The notes under the pieces: generated by a model
The model's database searches: none
The model's input: the letters and a program-made list of their open reading frames with translations, nothing else
What the model was told of the DNA's origin: nothing
Translations under genes and position numbers: made by a program
In this document: piece by piece, positions 26,253-36,044 of the stretch
How positions within the stretch are numbered: position 1 is the first letter of the stretch
How the letters are laid out: every line of letters starts with the position of its first letter
Origin: Streptomyces xylophagus
Lineage (GTDB): Bacteria > Actinomycetota > Actinomycetes > Streptomycetales > Streptomycetaceae
Reading direction: 5' to 3'
Length of the DNA stretch: 64,000 bases
Assembly: GCF_000716435.1 (NCBI RefSeq)
Contig: NZ_JNWO01000017.1
Span: 124,001 to 188,000 of the forward strand

Positions 26253-26280
26253 CAGCGCGCTGTCGCCGCACGGCCGTGCG
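26251..26280 (+). promoter_or_regulatory. Candidate attenuator hairpins after the leader peptide
   Basis: GACAGCGCGCTGTC (26251-26264), a perfect palindrome, begins inside the leader stop codon, and GCACGGCCGTGC (26269-26280) follows 4 bp later. A ribosome paused on the last cysteine codon would cover the first palindrome and change folding. No T-run is present, so termination versus ribosome-binding-site control cannot be decided. Confidence 0.45.
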
Positions 26281-26346
26281 CCGCGGCAGTCAGGCATGTG
26301 CCCACCGAGACCAGACCCCTCCCGCTTCCGACAGGAGCCCCTTGCC

Positions 26347-26625
26347 ATGGCCATCGAGGTCCGCATCCCCACCATCCTCCGCACCTACACCGACGGCCAG
26401 AAGGCCGTCGAGGGTGCCGGTGAGAACCTCGCCGCGCTCTTCGCCGACCTCGAGACCCGGCACGCGGGCATCCAGGCCCGCATCGTGGACGGCGGCGAAC
26501 TCCGCCGCTTCGTCAACGTGTACCTGAACGACGAGGACGTCCGCTTCCTCGACGGCATCAACACCAAGCTGACCGACGGCGACAACGTCACGATCCTGCC
26601 GGCCGTGGCCGGCGGTATGGCCTGA
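26347..26625 (+). CDS. cysO: CysO-type sulfur-carrier protein (ThiS/MoaD fold)
   Basis: 92 aa ubiquitin-like sulfur carrier for cysteine synthesis. Beta-grasp blocks: EVRIPTILRTYTDGQK, VNVYLNDEDVRFLDG and DNVTILPAVAGG. The carrier must end in Gly-Gly for thiocarboxylate formation, but here two residues follow (GGMA). M. tuberculosis CysO ends in GG; P. fluorescens QbsE has a comparable two-residue tail removed by the JAMM peptidase QbsD. A short gap (6 bp) precedes cysM, so the two are co-translated. Confidence 0.93.
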   Translation: MAIEVRIPTILRTYTDGQKAVEGAGENLAALFADLETRHAGIQARIVDGGELRRFVNVYLNDEDVRFLDGINTKLTDGDNVTILPAVAGGMA

Positions 26626-27582
<957 letters not shown>

Positions 27583-27612
27583 TTCCAAGGGGCTGAGGGG
27601 CACCCCCTGTTT

Positions 27613-27665
27613 TTAGGGGCGCGGGGCTGTGTCGATTTGCGGCTCCGCCGCGGGGCGCGACCAGC
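27613..27665 (+). repeat. Interspersed repeat, variant form
   Basis: Related to copies A-C: the ends (AGGGGCGCGGGG and GCGCGACCAGCC) are shared but the centre is different, with GGCTCCGCC and TGTGTCGATTTGCGG inserted. It lies just after cysM and may act as its terminator, since GGGGCGCGGGG can pair with CCGCCGCGGGG only weakly; the structural role is unclear. Confidence 0.65.
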
Positions 27666-27695
27666 CACAACGCACCCGCACCCGAAAACGAACCC

Positions 27696-28115
27696 TTAAC
27701 GCGCGAGGTGACGGACCTGGTCCCACAAAACCGGGTCCACCACCCCCACCCGCCGCCGAAAGTCGGACACCGGCACAGCACGCAACTCGTCGGTCTCCAG
27801 ATAACTCGCCCGCCCCCGCGCATCGCCAACGGCACCCGGCGGCAACGGAATCACTCCGCCCCGCCCATCGTGATACTTGCTGGTGATCTTCGCGACGGTG
27901 ACCTTCCGCCCCCGCACGGCGAGCACAAGACACGGCCGGTCCTTCGCCGCCCCCGGCTGATCCTCGTAGGGAACGTTCGCCCACCAGATCTCAGCGGGCT
28001 GCGGCCGATCCCCCTGAACCCGTCGGGACGACCCCCGCCCCCACCCGTCGACGAGCGTGGCGATCAGCGCCAGCAACACCACCGCCGCGAGCGCGAGCCA
28101 CCAGGACGTGTTCAT
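27696..28115 (-). CDS. Membrane-anchored PemK/MazF-like protein
   Basis: 139 aa. The ATG at 28115 gives one N-terminal TM helix (residues 4-22, WWLALAAVVLLALIATLV), then a linker and a PemK/MazF fold: GDRPQPAEIWWANVPYED, KDRPCLVLAVRGRKVTVAKITSK, ELRAVPVSDFRRRVGVVD. PemK/MazF proteins are mRNA interferases. No antitoxin gene is next to it and a TM anchor is atypical, so a toxin role is doubtful. It is convergent with cysM across the repeat. Confidence 0.8.
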   Translation of the reverse strand: MNTSWWLALAAVVLLALIATLVDGWGRGSSRRVQGDRPQPAEIWWANVPYEDQPGAAKDRPCLVLAVRGRKVTVAKITSKYHDGRGGVIPLPPGAVGDARGRASYLETDELRAVPVSDFRRRVGVVDPVLWDQVRHLAR

Positions 28116-28330
28116 GAAGACGACGGTACCGGCGCGCAATCCAAGCCGCGCGCCCTCTTCCAAACCCCACGCGCCCCGGTTCCAGCCGAACCGGTGACAC
28201 CACAGGTGAGTTCCCCCACAACAGCCCTTGGCGGAGGAGCGACCGGCCCTTTTGCGCCTTACGCTCGACGGACCGCACGACCCCCGTATCCCAACTCCAG
28301 AAGTTACCCGCCAGCGGAGGTTTCTGCTTT

Positions 28331-29083
28331 ATGAAGCTCACCGTCGTCGGCTGCTCGGGGTCGTTCCCGTCCGCGGAATCGGCCTGTTCGAGCTACCTCG
28401 TAGAGGCCGACGGCTTCCGGCTGCTCCTCGACATGGGCAACGGCGCCCTTGGCGAGCTGCAGCGCCACTGCGGTCTCTACGACCTCGACGCGATCTTCCT
28501 CAGCCATCTGCACGCCGACCACTGCATCGACATGTGCGCGTACTTCGTCGCGCGCTACTACCGCCACGACGGCGGCCGCTGCGACCCCATCCCGGTCTAC
28601 GGCCCCGAGGGCACCGAGCACCGCCTCACCACGGCCTACGCCGACACCCCCACCGCCTCCTCCATGAGCGAGGTCTTCGACTTCCACACGGTGAAGCCGT
28701 CCACGTTCGACATCGGCCCCTTCACCGTGCACACCGAGCGGGTCCGCCACCCCGTCGAGGCGTACGGCATCCGCGTCGAGCACGGCGGCCGGTCCCTCAC
28801 CTACTCCGGCGACACGGGCGTCAGCGAGTCCCTCGACGAACTCGCCCGCGACACCGACCTGTTCCTCTGCGAGGCCGCGTTCACGCACGGCAAGGAGAAC
28901 ATCCCCGACCTCCACCTCAACGGCCGCGAGGCGGGCGAGACGGCGACCAGGGCGGGGGTCAGGCGGCTGGTGCTGACCCACATCCCACCGTGGACCGACC
29001 CCCAGGCCAACCTCGCCGACGCGCGCGAGGTCTACGCCGGCCCGGTGGAACTGGCGGCGCCGAGGGCGTCGTACGAGATCTGA
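28331..29083 (+). CDS. MBL-fold metallo-hydrolase
   Basis: 250 aa metallo-beta-lactamase fold protein with the signature HLHADHC and further ligands in YSGDTG and THIPPW. The profile resembles RNase Z/PhnP-like hydrolases. The start has an excellent ribosome-binding site (GGAGG at 28316-28320). In many actinomycetes this gene sits close to rph and rdgB; here a 4 kb accessory block and the PTS genes separate them. A terminator follows at 29095-29140. Substrate unknown. Confidence 0.9.
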   Translation: MKLTVVGCSGSFPSAESACSSYLVEADGFRLLLDMGNGALGELQRHCGLYDLDAIFLSHLHADHCIDMCAYFVARYYRHDGGRCDPIPVYGPEGTEHRLTTAYADTPTASSMSEVFDFHTVKPSTFDIGPFTVHTERVRHPVEAYGIRVEHGGRSLTYSGDTGVSESLDELARDTDLFLCEAAFTHGKENIPDLHLNGREAGETATRAGVRRLVLTHIPPWTDPQANLADAREVYAGPVELAAPRASYEI

Positions 29084-29094
29084 CAAGGTCTGAC

Positions 29095-29140
29095 AAGGCC
29101 CCCTGCAGCCCGCCGTTCCATCCTGGCTGCGAGGGGCCTT
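29095..29140. terminator. Terminator between MBL-fold gene and SDR gene
   Basis: Stem AAGGCCCC (29095-29102) / GGGGCCTT (29133-29140), with inner CAGCC (29106-29110) / GGCTG (29125-29129). It separates two convergent genes and marks the left edge of the accessory block. Confidence 0.75.
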
Positions 29141-29156
29141 CGCCGTGTCCGGGCGC

Positions 29157-29855
29157 TCAGCGCAGCAGGCTGCCGCCGTCCACCGTCAGGACCTGGCCGG
29201 TCAGTGCCTCCGCGCCGTCGCCGGCCAGGAAGCCCACGGTCGCCGCGACGTCCTCGGGGACGAGGGGGCGGGGGAGAGCCTGCGTGGCCAGGACCGCGTC
29301 GAACGCCTCGTCGGGCTGGTACGCGGTCGCCGGGGTGCGGGTGAGCCCCGGGGCCACGGACGTCACGGCGATACCGTCCTTGCCCAGCGCGACGGCCAGG
29401 GTGCGGCCGAACGCGGTGAGCGCCCCCTTGCTGGTGATGTAGCCGAGCAGGTCGGGGCTCGGCGGCTTCCAGACGGTGTCGGAGGTGATCAGCACGATCC
29501 TGCCGAACCCGCGCTCCCGCATCCCCGGCGTGAAGGCCTGGGACAGCAGCAGGACCGACTCGACGTTGACGGCCTGGATGCGCCGCCAGACGGCGAGGTC
29601 GGCGGTCTCCAGCTCCAGCAGGTCGGCCGCGGCCGCCGAGTGGACGAGCACGTCGACCCGGCCGTACCGCTCCAGGATCTCGGCGGCGGCCCGCCGTACG
29701 TCCTGCTCCGAGGCGAGATCGCATGCGACGTCACCGGCCCGGTCCAGGACGACGACCCGGTGTCCGAGCCGGGTGAGTTCACGGGCGATCGCACCGCCGA
29801 TCGCACCGGCTCCGCCGGTCACCACCGCGACCCGTGCCGTCGGGACATCAGCCAT
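29157..29855 (-). CDS. Short-chain dehydrogenase/reductase
   Basis: 232 aa NAD(P)-dependent oxidoreductase. Cofactor motif TGGAGAIG at residues 13-20; catalytic Ser125, Tyr139, Lys143 (YITSK). The usual NNAG structural motif is replaced by HSAAA, a clear deviation. The start at 29855 is fixed by AGGAG eight bases upstream. It is divergent from the Rrf2 regulator and its promoter carries a copy of TTGCN4GCAAGCRAAT. Substrate unknown. Confidence 0.9.
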   Translation of the reverse strand: MADVPTARVAVVTGGAGAIGGAIARELTRLGHRVVVLDRAGDVACDLASEQDVRRAAAEILERYGRVDVLVHSAAAADLLELETADLAVWRRIQAVNVESVLLLSQAFTPGMRERGFGRIVLITSDTVWKPPSPDLLGYITSKGALTAFGRTLAVALGKDGIAVTSVAPGLTRTPATAYQPDEAFDAVLATQALPRPLVPEDVAATVGFLAGDGAEALTGQVLTVDGGSLLR

Positions 29856-29892
29856 GGTTCTCATCTCCTGTAGCGCAGCATCGAGACACTCA

Positions 29893-29910
29893 TTGCTCAA
29901 GCAAGCAAAT
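29893..29910 (+). promoter_or_regulatory. Operator copy 1, TTGC-TCAA-GCAAGCAAAT
   Basis: 18 bp site between the SDR and Rrf2 genes, 38 bp upstream of the SDR start. It matches 16 of 18 bases with copy 3 at 31068-31085, and copy 2 lies at 31040-31057. The core is the dyad TTGC-N4-GCAA. The shared site suggests one regulator controls both flanks of the block. Confidence 0.65.
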
Positions 29911-29997
29911 TGTGCGCCCATCTGCGACCGCACGGCAAGTCATCGCTGCGGCATAGTGGGACGTGTCACCGTCACCCTTACACGCTCCGGGACCGCC

Positions 29998-30444
29998 ATG
30001 CCCACCAGCAGTCGCTTCGTCGTCGCCGTCCACGCGCTGGTCGCCCTCGCGGTCAGCGGTGACAAACCCCTGCGCTCCGAGGACCTCGCCCACTCCGCCA
30101 ACACGAGCCCCGTGGTGATCCGCGGCCTGCTGTCCCGGCTGAACGCCGCCGGGCTCACCAGGTCCCAACTCGGCGCGGGCGGCGGCGCGTTGCTGGCCAG
30201 GCCGGCCGAGGAGATCCGGCTCCTCGAGGTGTACCGGGCGGTGGAGGACACCCGGCTGTTCACCCTGCACCGCACCCCGCCGCCGGCGGACTGCGCGGTC
30301 GGCAGCAACATCGTGGGCGGTCTCCAGCCCGCGCTGACCCGTGCGCGCGAGGCGTTCGAGGCGGAACTGGACCACACCACGATCGCGGAGATCGCCGACG
30401 AGGTCGCCCGCCTCGGGAACTTCACGATGCCGCTCGAATGGTGA
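29998..30444 (+). CDS. Rrf2-family transcriptional regulator, single cysteine
   Basis: 148 aa regulator of the Rrf2 family (YwnA-like branch). N-terminal winged helix: RFVVAVHALVALAVSGDKPLRSEDLAHSANTSPVVIRGLLSRL in three helices, wing GAGGGALLA. It keeps one cysteine in DCAVGSNI, where the branch normally has CPVGxNI; the three cysteines that bind an Fe-S cluster in IscR/NsrR are absent. Single-cysteine members sense oxidants or electrophiles. The neighbours (SDR, quinone oxidoreductase) fit such a role. Divergent from the SDR gene. Confidence 0.88.
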   Translation: MPTSSRFVVAVHALVALAVSGDKPLRSEDLAHSANTSPVVIRGLLSRLNAAGLTRSQLGAGGGALLARPAEEIRLLEVYRAVEDTRLFTLHRTPPPADCAVGSNIVGGLQPALTRAREAFEAELDHTTIAEIADEVARLGNFTMPLEW

Positions 30445-30597
30445 GTGTCCGACGGGGCGGCCTGCGGTACCACTGGAAATGATCTGCGGCATGGCTCGAC
30501 GATAAGTGTCGCTGTGTCGCTTACACAGTGCTATTGTCGCGGGTGTTCGGCAACCGCCCCCTCGGGCGGACGCCACCCATCACGACAGGAGTACGAG

Positions 30598-31014
30598 ATG
30601 AGCAGCACCCTCTCGGCCGTCGACCTGCTGCGACGCAGCCTCGACACCTTTCTCGCCAAGGACATGAAGGCCTGGACGGACCTGTGCGCCGAGGACGTCG
30701 TCGCCGAATTCCCGTTCGCCCCGGAGGGGTCGCCGACCCGGATCGAAGGGCGCGAGGCGCTCTACGACTACCTGCGCGGTTACCCCGACCTCATCGACAT
30801 CCGTGAGATCCCGTCGGTGCGCGTCTACCCGACCGCCGACGAGAACGTGGCCATCGCGGAGTGGAGCGTGATCGGCAGCGTGGTGTCCAACGGCAACCCC
30901 TACAACATGAGTTACGCGACCTTCGTGACCTTCCGCGACGGACTCATCGTCACCTACCGGGAGTACTGGAACCCGAAGGTCTTCCTGGAGGCGCTGAGCG
31001 GCGCCGCCTTCTGA
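30598..31014 (+). CDS. SnoaL-like (NTF2-fold) protein
   Basis: 138 aa cone-fold protein with a SnoaL/DUF4440-type pattern: VDLLRRSLDTFLAKDMKAWTDLCAEDVVAEFPFAP, GREALYDYLRGYPDLI, DENVAIAEWSV, TFVTFRDGLIVTYREYWNP. Such proteins act as small-molecule isomerases, cyclases or hydratases, or bind ligands only. ATG at 30598 has ACAGGAG upstream. A region with CTGTGT-CGCTT-ACACAG at 30514-30530 precedes it and may be its promoter or operator. Confidence 0.85.
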   Translation: MSSTLSAVDLLRRSLDTFLAKDMKAWTDLCAEDVVAEFPFAPEGSPTRIEGREALYDYLRGYPDLIDIREIPSVRVYPTADENVAIAEWSVIGSVVSNGNPYNMSYATFVTFRDGLIVTYREYWNPKVFLEALSGAAF

Positions 31015-31039
31015 GCGCGCGACCACTTTTCTGAACTAC

Positions 31040-31085
31040 TTGCCGGAGCAAGCGAATGAACATAAGCTTGCTCCGGCAAGCAAAT
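31040..31085 (+). promoter_or_regulatory. Operator copies 2 and 3 upstream of the exported MBL gene
   Basis: TTGC-CGGA-GCAAGCGAAT at 31040-31057 and TTGC-TCCG-GCAAGCAAAT at 31068-31085, 28 bp apart in the same orientation. In addition, TTGCCGGAGCAAGC (31040-31053) and GCTTGCTCCGGCAA (31066-31079) form a perfect 14 bp inverted repeat with a 12 bp spacer. The site ends 32 bp before the MBL gene start, in promoter position. Confidence 0.7.
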
Positions 31086-31117
31086 GATGATCTCTCTTGC
31101 AGAGAAGGGTCCAGAAC

Positions 31118-32182
31118 ATGGTCGCCCCCACCTCCCGCCGGTCCCTCCTGGCCCGCGCCGCCGCCCTGACCGCGGTGCCCGCGATCGGGGCCGTCGTCGC
31201 CGACACGGCGCTCGCCGGCCCGGCCCTCGCCGCCGGCACCACCGACCTGCCCGACTACGCCCCGGTGCCCCAGTCCTCGCTCGGCCCGGCGCTCAACAGC
31301 CAGGGCTACTACGTCGGACGGATCAAACGGAACCTGTACTGGGTCACCGACGGCACCTACGTCTCGGCCTTCCTCACCACCCGCGACGGCGTCGTCCTGC
31401 TCGACGCGCCGCCGTCGATCGGCCACAACATCCAGCGCGCCATCGACGACGTGACCAGGCCCAGCGGGCTGAGCAACAAGGTCACGCACCTCATCTACTC
31501 GCACCACCACTCCGACCACGCCGGCGGCTCGGGCATCTTCGGCCGCCATGTGACCCGGATCGGGCACTCCGAGACCCGCAGACTCCTCATACGGGACAAC
31601 GACCCCAACAAGCCCGCCCCCGAGGAGACCTTCGAGGACCGCCGGGTGCTGCACATCGGCGGCGAGCGCATCGAACTCGCCTGGCTCGGCGCCAACCACA
31701 CCCCGGACAACATCTACATCCACCTGCCCGACCACGACTCGCTGATGCTGGTGGACGTCGCCCTGCCCGGCTGGGTGCCGTTCGCCAACCTGAACATCAA
31801 CGAGGACATCCCGGGCTCGCTGAAGGCGCCGGCCAAGGCCCTGAAGTACCCGTGGACCACCTTCATCGGCGGTCACCTCGGCCGGCTGGGCACGCGCCAC
31901 GACCTCCGGATCCACATCGACTACATGGACGACCTGGAGACGGAGATCCGCAAGGCCCTCACCACGGTCGACGGCACCCCCTACTTCGTGAAGTACGGCA
32001 ACAACACCTGGGCCGCGGTGAAGACCTACCTCGACGAGGTGATCGCGGTCGCCGCCCGCCCGGTCGTCCAGAAATACACCGGCGTCCTCGCCGCGGCCGA
32101 CGTCTTCACCGAGAGCAACGCCTTCATGCTCATGGAGTCGATGCGCCTCGACGGCGGCTTCGGGATGACGGTCCACGACTGA
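31118..32182 (+). CDS. Tat-exported MBL-fold metallo-hydrolase
   Basis: 354 aa. The ATG at 31118 gives a twin-arginine signal (SRRSLLARAAAL, then AGPALAAG at the cleavage region). The MBL domain has the zinc motif SHHHSDHAGG, with the later ligand region GANHTPDNIYIHLPD and GGHLGRLG. The long C-terminal part is helical. Export in folded, metal-loaded form fits the Tat signal. Substrate unknown. It follows the operator pair and precedes the quinone oxidoreductase by 38 bp, forming an operon. Confidence 0.88.
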   Translation: MVAPTSRRSLLARAAALTAVPAIGAVVADTALAGPALAAGTTDLPDYAPVPQSSLGPALNSQGYYVGRIKRNLYWVTDGTYVSAFLTTRDGVVLLDAPPSIGHNIQRAIDDVTRPSGLSNKVTHLIYSHHHSDHAGGSGIFGRHVTRIGHSETRRLLIRDNDPNKPAPEETFEDRRVLHIGGERIELAWLGANHTPDNIYIHLPDHDSLMLVDVALPGWVPFANLNINEDIPGSLKAPAKALKYPWTTFIGGHLGRLGTRHDLRIHIDYMDDLETEIRKALTTVDGTPYFVKYGNNTWAAVKTYLDEVIAVAARPVVQKYTGVLAAADVFTESNAFMLMESMRLDGGFGMTVHD

Positions 32183-32220
32183 CACACCCCGCCCCGACCC
32201 ACACCGTGAAAGAGGCTGTG

Positions 32221-33153
32221 ATGAAAGCGATTCAGCAGTACGACTTCGGTGGGCCCGAGGTGCTCACCGTGACCGAGATCCCCGAACCCGAGCCGCGCGC
32301 CGGACGGGTCCGGGTCCGGGTGAGCGGGACCTCCGTGAACCCGGCGGACCTCGCGGCCCGCGCGGGCTGGCTGAGCCAGGTGCTGCCCGACCTGGCCCCG
32401 CCGTTCATCCTCGGCGCGGACCTCGCGGGCACGGTCGTCGACGGCGACGGACCGTTCGCCCCCGGCACCCGGGTCGCCGGGCTCGCACCCTGGTTCGTCA
32501 ACCAGGAGGGCACCTACGCGGAGGTCGTCTCGATCGACCCCGCCTATCTGGCGGAGATCCCCGCCGGGGTCGACGACGTCACGGCGGCGGCCGTCCCGAT
32601 CACCGCCGTGACCGCCTGGCAGGCTCTTGAGCTGGGCGGGGTCGCCGCCGGGCAGACCGTCCTGGTCACCGGGGCGAGCGGCGCCATCGGCGGATGGGCG
32701 GTCCAGCACGCGGCCGGCCTCGGCGCCAAGGTCGTCGCCGTCGCGTCGGACGGCGACGAGAAGTACGTCGAGGGTCTCGGCGCCGACACCGTCCTCGGCC
32801 GGGCGGCCGACGCCGGTGAACTCGCCGCCGCCGTACGGAAGTCGGTGCCCGGCGGGGTCGACGTGGTCGTGGACCCCGCCGGAATCGGTGGTGACCTGAT
32901 CCACGCCGTGCGCGACGGCGGTGTCTTCGTCGTCCTCGCGATCGTGCCGGATCCCGAACCGGAGCGCGGTGTCGACGTACGCCGCGTCAACGCGCAGTCC
33001 GACGGCGCGCTGCTGGCCCGGATCCTCACCGACATCGCCGACGGCAAGAAGAAGCCCCGCGTCGGCCTGACCCTCCCGCTGGCCGAGGCGGCCGAGGCAC
33101 ACCGCAGGAGTGAGAACAGGTCGGTGCGCGGGAAGATCGTGCTCACGGTGTGA
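32221..33153 (+). CDS. NADP-dependent quinone oxidoreductase (zinc-free MDR)
   Basis: 310 aa medium-chain reductase: N-terminal GroES-like domain (MKAIQQYDFGGPEVL, GTSVNPADLAARAG, GADLAGTV) and a Rossmann domain (VLVTGASGAIGGWAVQHAAGLGA in two blocks). Zinc-binding cysteines are absent, as in quinone oxidoreductases. The family reduces quinones or enals with NADPH. Second gene of the unit with the exported MBL protein; a hairpin terminator follows. Confidence 0.92.
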   Translation: MKAIQQYDFGGPEVLTVTEIPEPEPRAGRVRVRVSGTSVNPADLAARAGWLSQVLPDLAPPFILGADLAGTVVDGDGPFAPGTRVAGLAPWFVNQEGTYAEVVSIDPAYLAEIPAGVDDVTAAAVPITAVTAWQALELGGVAAGQTVLVTGASGAIGGWAVQHAAGLGAKVVAVASDGDEKYVEGLGADTVLGRAADAGELAAAVRKSVPGGVDVVVDPAGIGGDLIHAVRDGGVFVVLAIVPDPEPERGVDVRRVNAQSDGALLARILTDIADGKKKPRVGLTLPLAEAAEAHRRSENRSVRGKIVLTV

Positions 33154-33169
33154 GGGGGCGGCACACGAC

Positions 33170-33205
33170 GATGCCCGGTCCGGGGTGAACTCCGGGCCGG
33201 GCATC
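33170..33205. terminator. Terminator between quinone oxidoreductase and PTS gene
   Basis: Stem GATGCCCGG (33170-33178) / CCGGGCATC (33197-33205), with inner CCGGGG / CTCCGG pairing. It lies between convergent genes and marks the right edge of the accessory block. Confidence 0.75.
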
Positions 33206-33227
33206 GGGTGTTGTACGTGGCCGAGGG

Positions 33228-34544
<1,317 letters not shown>

Positions 34545-34563
34545 AGACTTCCTCCATCGGGTG

Positions 34564-34595
34564 GTGGTCTACACCACTCAGTGGTGTAGACCTGT
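34564..34595. promoter_or_regulatory. Two DasR-responsive elements (dre) upstream of nagE
   Basis: GTGGTCTACACCACT (34564-34578) and AGTGGTGTAGACCTGT (34580-34595) each match the dre palindrome (consensus ASTGGTCTAGACCAST). Together they form a 12 bp perfect inverted repeat, GGTCTACACCAC / GTGGTGTAGACC. They lie about 20-50 bp before the nagE start. DasR repression relieved by glucosamine-6-phosphate is established for this system. Confidence 0.9.
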
Positions 34596-34680
34596 TGTAG
34601 CAGATGAAGTCCGCATAAAGGAACCCGCGAATCCTGCGACCGAATCGCTACGCGACGTACACGAAGAAGCGCACGGCAAA

Positions 34681-34709
34681 GGGCCCCCGGACCGACGGTC
34701 CGGGGGCCC
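34681..34709 (-). terminator. Terminator of the second EIIC gene
   Basis: Perfect 13 bp stem GGGCCCCCGGACC / GGTCCGGGGGCCC with a GAC loop, 26 bp after the stop of the upstream EIIC gene (minus strand). The two EIIC genes are thus separate transcription units. Confidence 0.85.
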
Positions 34710-34735
34710 AACTCGCCTGTGCTGTAAGGCTGTTC

Positions 34736-36028
34736 CTATGCCTTCGTGACGTCCTCCTGCTCATCCTCCGGCTCCCGCCCCGGCGTCTTCAGATCGAACT
34801 TCGTGATCGCGAACCGGAAGACGACGTAGTACACCGCCGCGAAGCACAGCCCGATCGGAATGATCGCCCACGGTTTCGTCGCCAGGTTCCAGTTGATCGC
34901 GTAGTCGATCAGACCGGCCGAGAAACTGAAGCCGTCGTGCACCCCGAGCCCCCAGGTCACCGCCATCGACACACCGGTCAACACCGCGTGGACCGCGTAG
35001 AGGACAGGCGCGATGAACAGGAACGAGTACTCGATGGGCTCGGTGATGCCGGTGACGAAGGAGGTCAGTGCGACCGAGAGCATCAGACCGCTCACCTCCT
35101 TGCGCCGGCTCGGCTTCGCGCAGTGTGCGATCGCGAGCGCCGCCGCCGGCAGCGCGAACATCATGATCGGGAAGAAGCCCGAGGTGAACTGCCCCGCGTT
35201 CGGGTCACCCGCCAGGAACATGTTGATGTCACCGTGCACCACCGTCCCGTCCGGCTTGGTGTAGCTGCCGAACTGGAACCAGATGGGCACGTTCAGGAAC
35301 TGATGCAGTCCTACGACGAGCAGCGCCCGGTTGGCGAGACCGAACACCCCGGCACCCACCGCACCCCGGGCGCTCAGCCAGTCGCTGAAGTGTTCCAGAC
35401 CCGTGCCGATCGGCGGCCAGATCCACAGCGCCACCGCCGCGACCGCGATCGCCACGAACGACATGATGATCGGCACCAGCCGGCGCCCGTTGAAGAAGCC
35501 GAGCCAGTCCACCAGCTTCGTACGGTGGAACCGCATCCAGAAGAACGCGGTCAACAGCCCCAGCACGATCCCGCCGAACACCCCGGGATTCTGGTACGTG
35601 AACGCCGAGACCGAGTGATCGGCGGCCTGGCACCCGATCCCGGGCACCACATTCGTCCCGCCCGTGCAGTCCTTCGGGAACTGGCGCAACACGTTGTAGT
35701 ACACGAGGAAACCGACCAGCCCGGCCAGCGCCGTCGACCCGTCCGACTTCTTCGCCATACCGATCGAGACACCCACGCAGAACAACAGCGGCAGCCCGAG
35801 CTGCCCGTCGAGCAGCGCGCCGCCCGCACCCGCCATCACCTTCGAGACATTGGTCCACCCCAGCCCGTCGTCCCCGAACACGTCCGGCTGCCCGAGCCGG
35901 TTGAGGATGCCGGCGGCCGGCAGTACGGCGATGGGGAGTTGGAGACTGCGGCCCATCTTCTGCAGCCCCTGGAACAGGTTGTTCCAGGAGACGCGCCCAG
36001 GACGGGCGGCGGCACTGTCGGCACTCAT
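34736..36028 (-). CDS. N-acetylglucosamine-class PTS permease EIIC (second copy)
   Basis: 430 aa paralogue of the EIIC gene at 33228-34544, with the same blocks (LVDWLGFFNGRRLVPI, TGITEPIEYSFLFIAP, GFFPIMMFALPAAALAIAH). I start it at 36028, after GAGGGGCG; the longer in-frame reading would run across the dre site. A dre lies 17 bp upstream. In S. coelicolor one of the two nagE paralogues carries the GlcNAc flux; which is which here I cannot tell. Confidence 0.92.
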   Translation of the reverse strand: MSADSAAARPGRVSWNNLFQGLQKMGRSLQLPIAVLPAAGILNRLGQPDVFGDDGLGWTNVSKVMAGAGGALLDGQLGLPLLFCVGVSIGMAKKSDGSTALAGLVGFLVYYNVLRQFPKDCTGGTNVVPGIGCQAADHSVSAFTYQNPGVFGGIVLGLLTAFFWMRFHRTKLVDWLGFFNGRRLVPIIMSFVAIAVAAVALWIWPPIGTGLEHFSDWLSARGAVGAGVFGLANRALLVVGLHQFLNVPIWFQFGSYTKPDGTVVHGDINMFLAGDPNAGQFTSGFFPIMMFALPAAALAIAHCAKPSRRKEVSGLMLSVALTSFVTGITEPIEYSFLFIAPVLYAVHAVLTGVSMAVTWGLGVHDGFSFSAGLIDYAINWNLATKPWAIIPIGLCFAAVYYVVFRFAITKFDLKTPGREPEDEQEDVTKA

Positions 36029-36044
36029 GGACGCCCCTCGGTAA

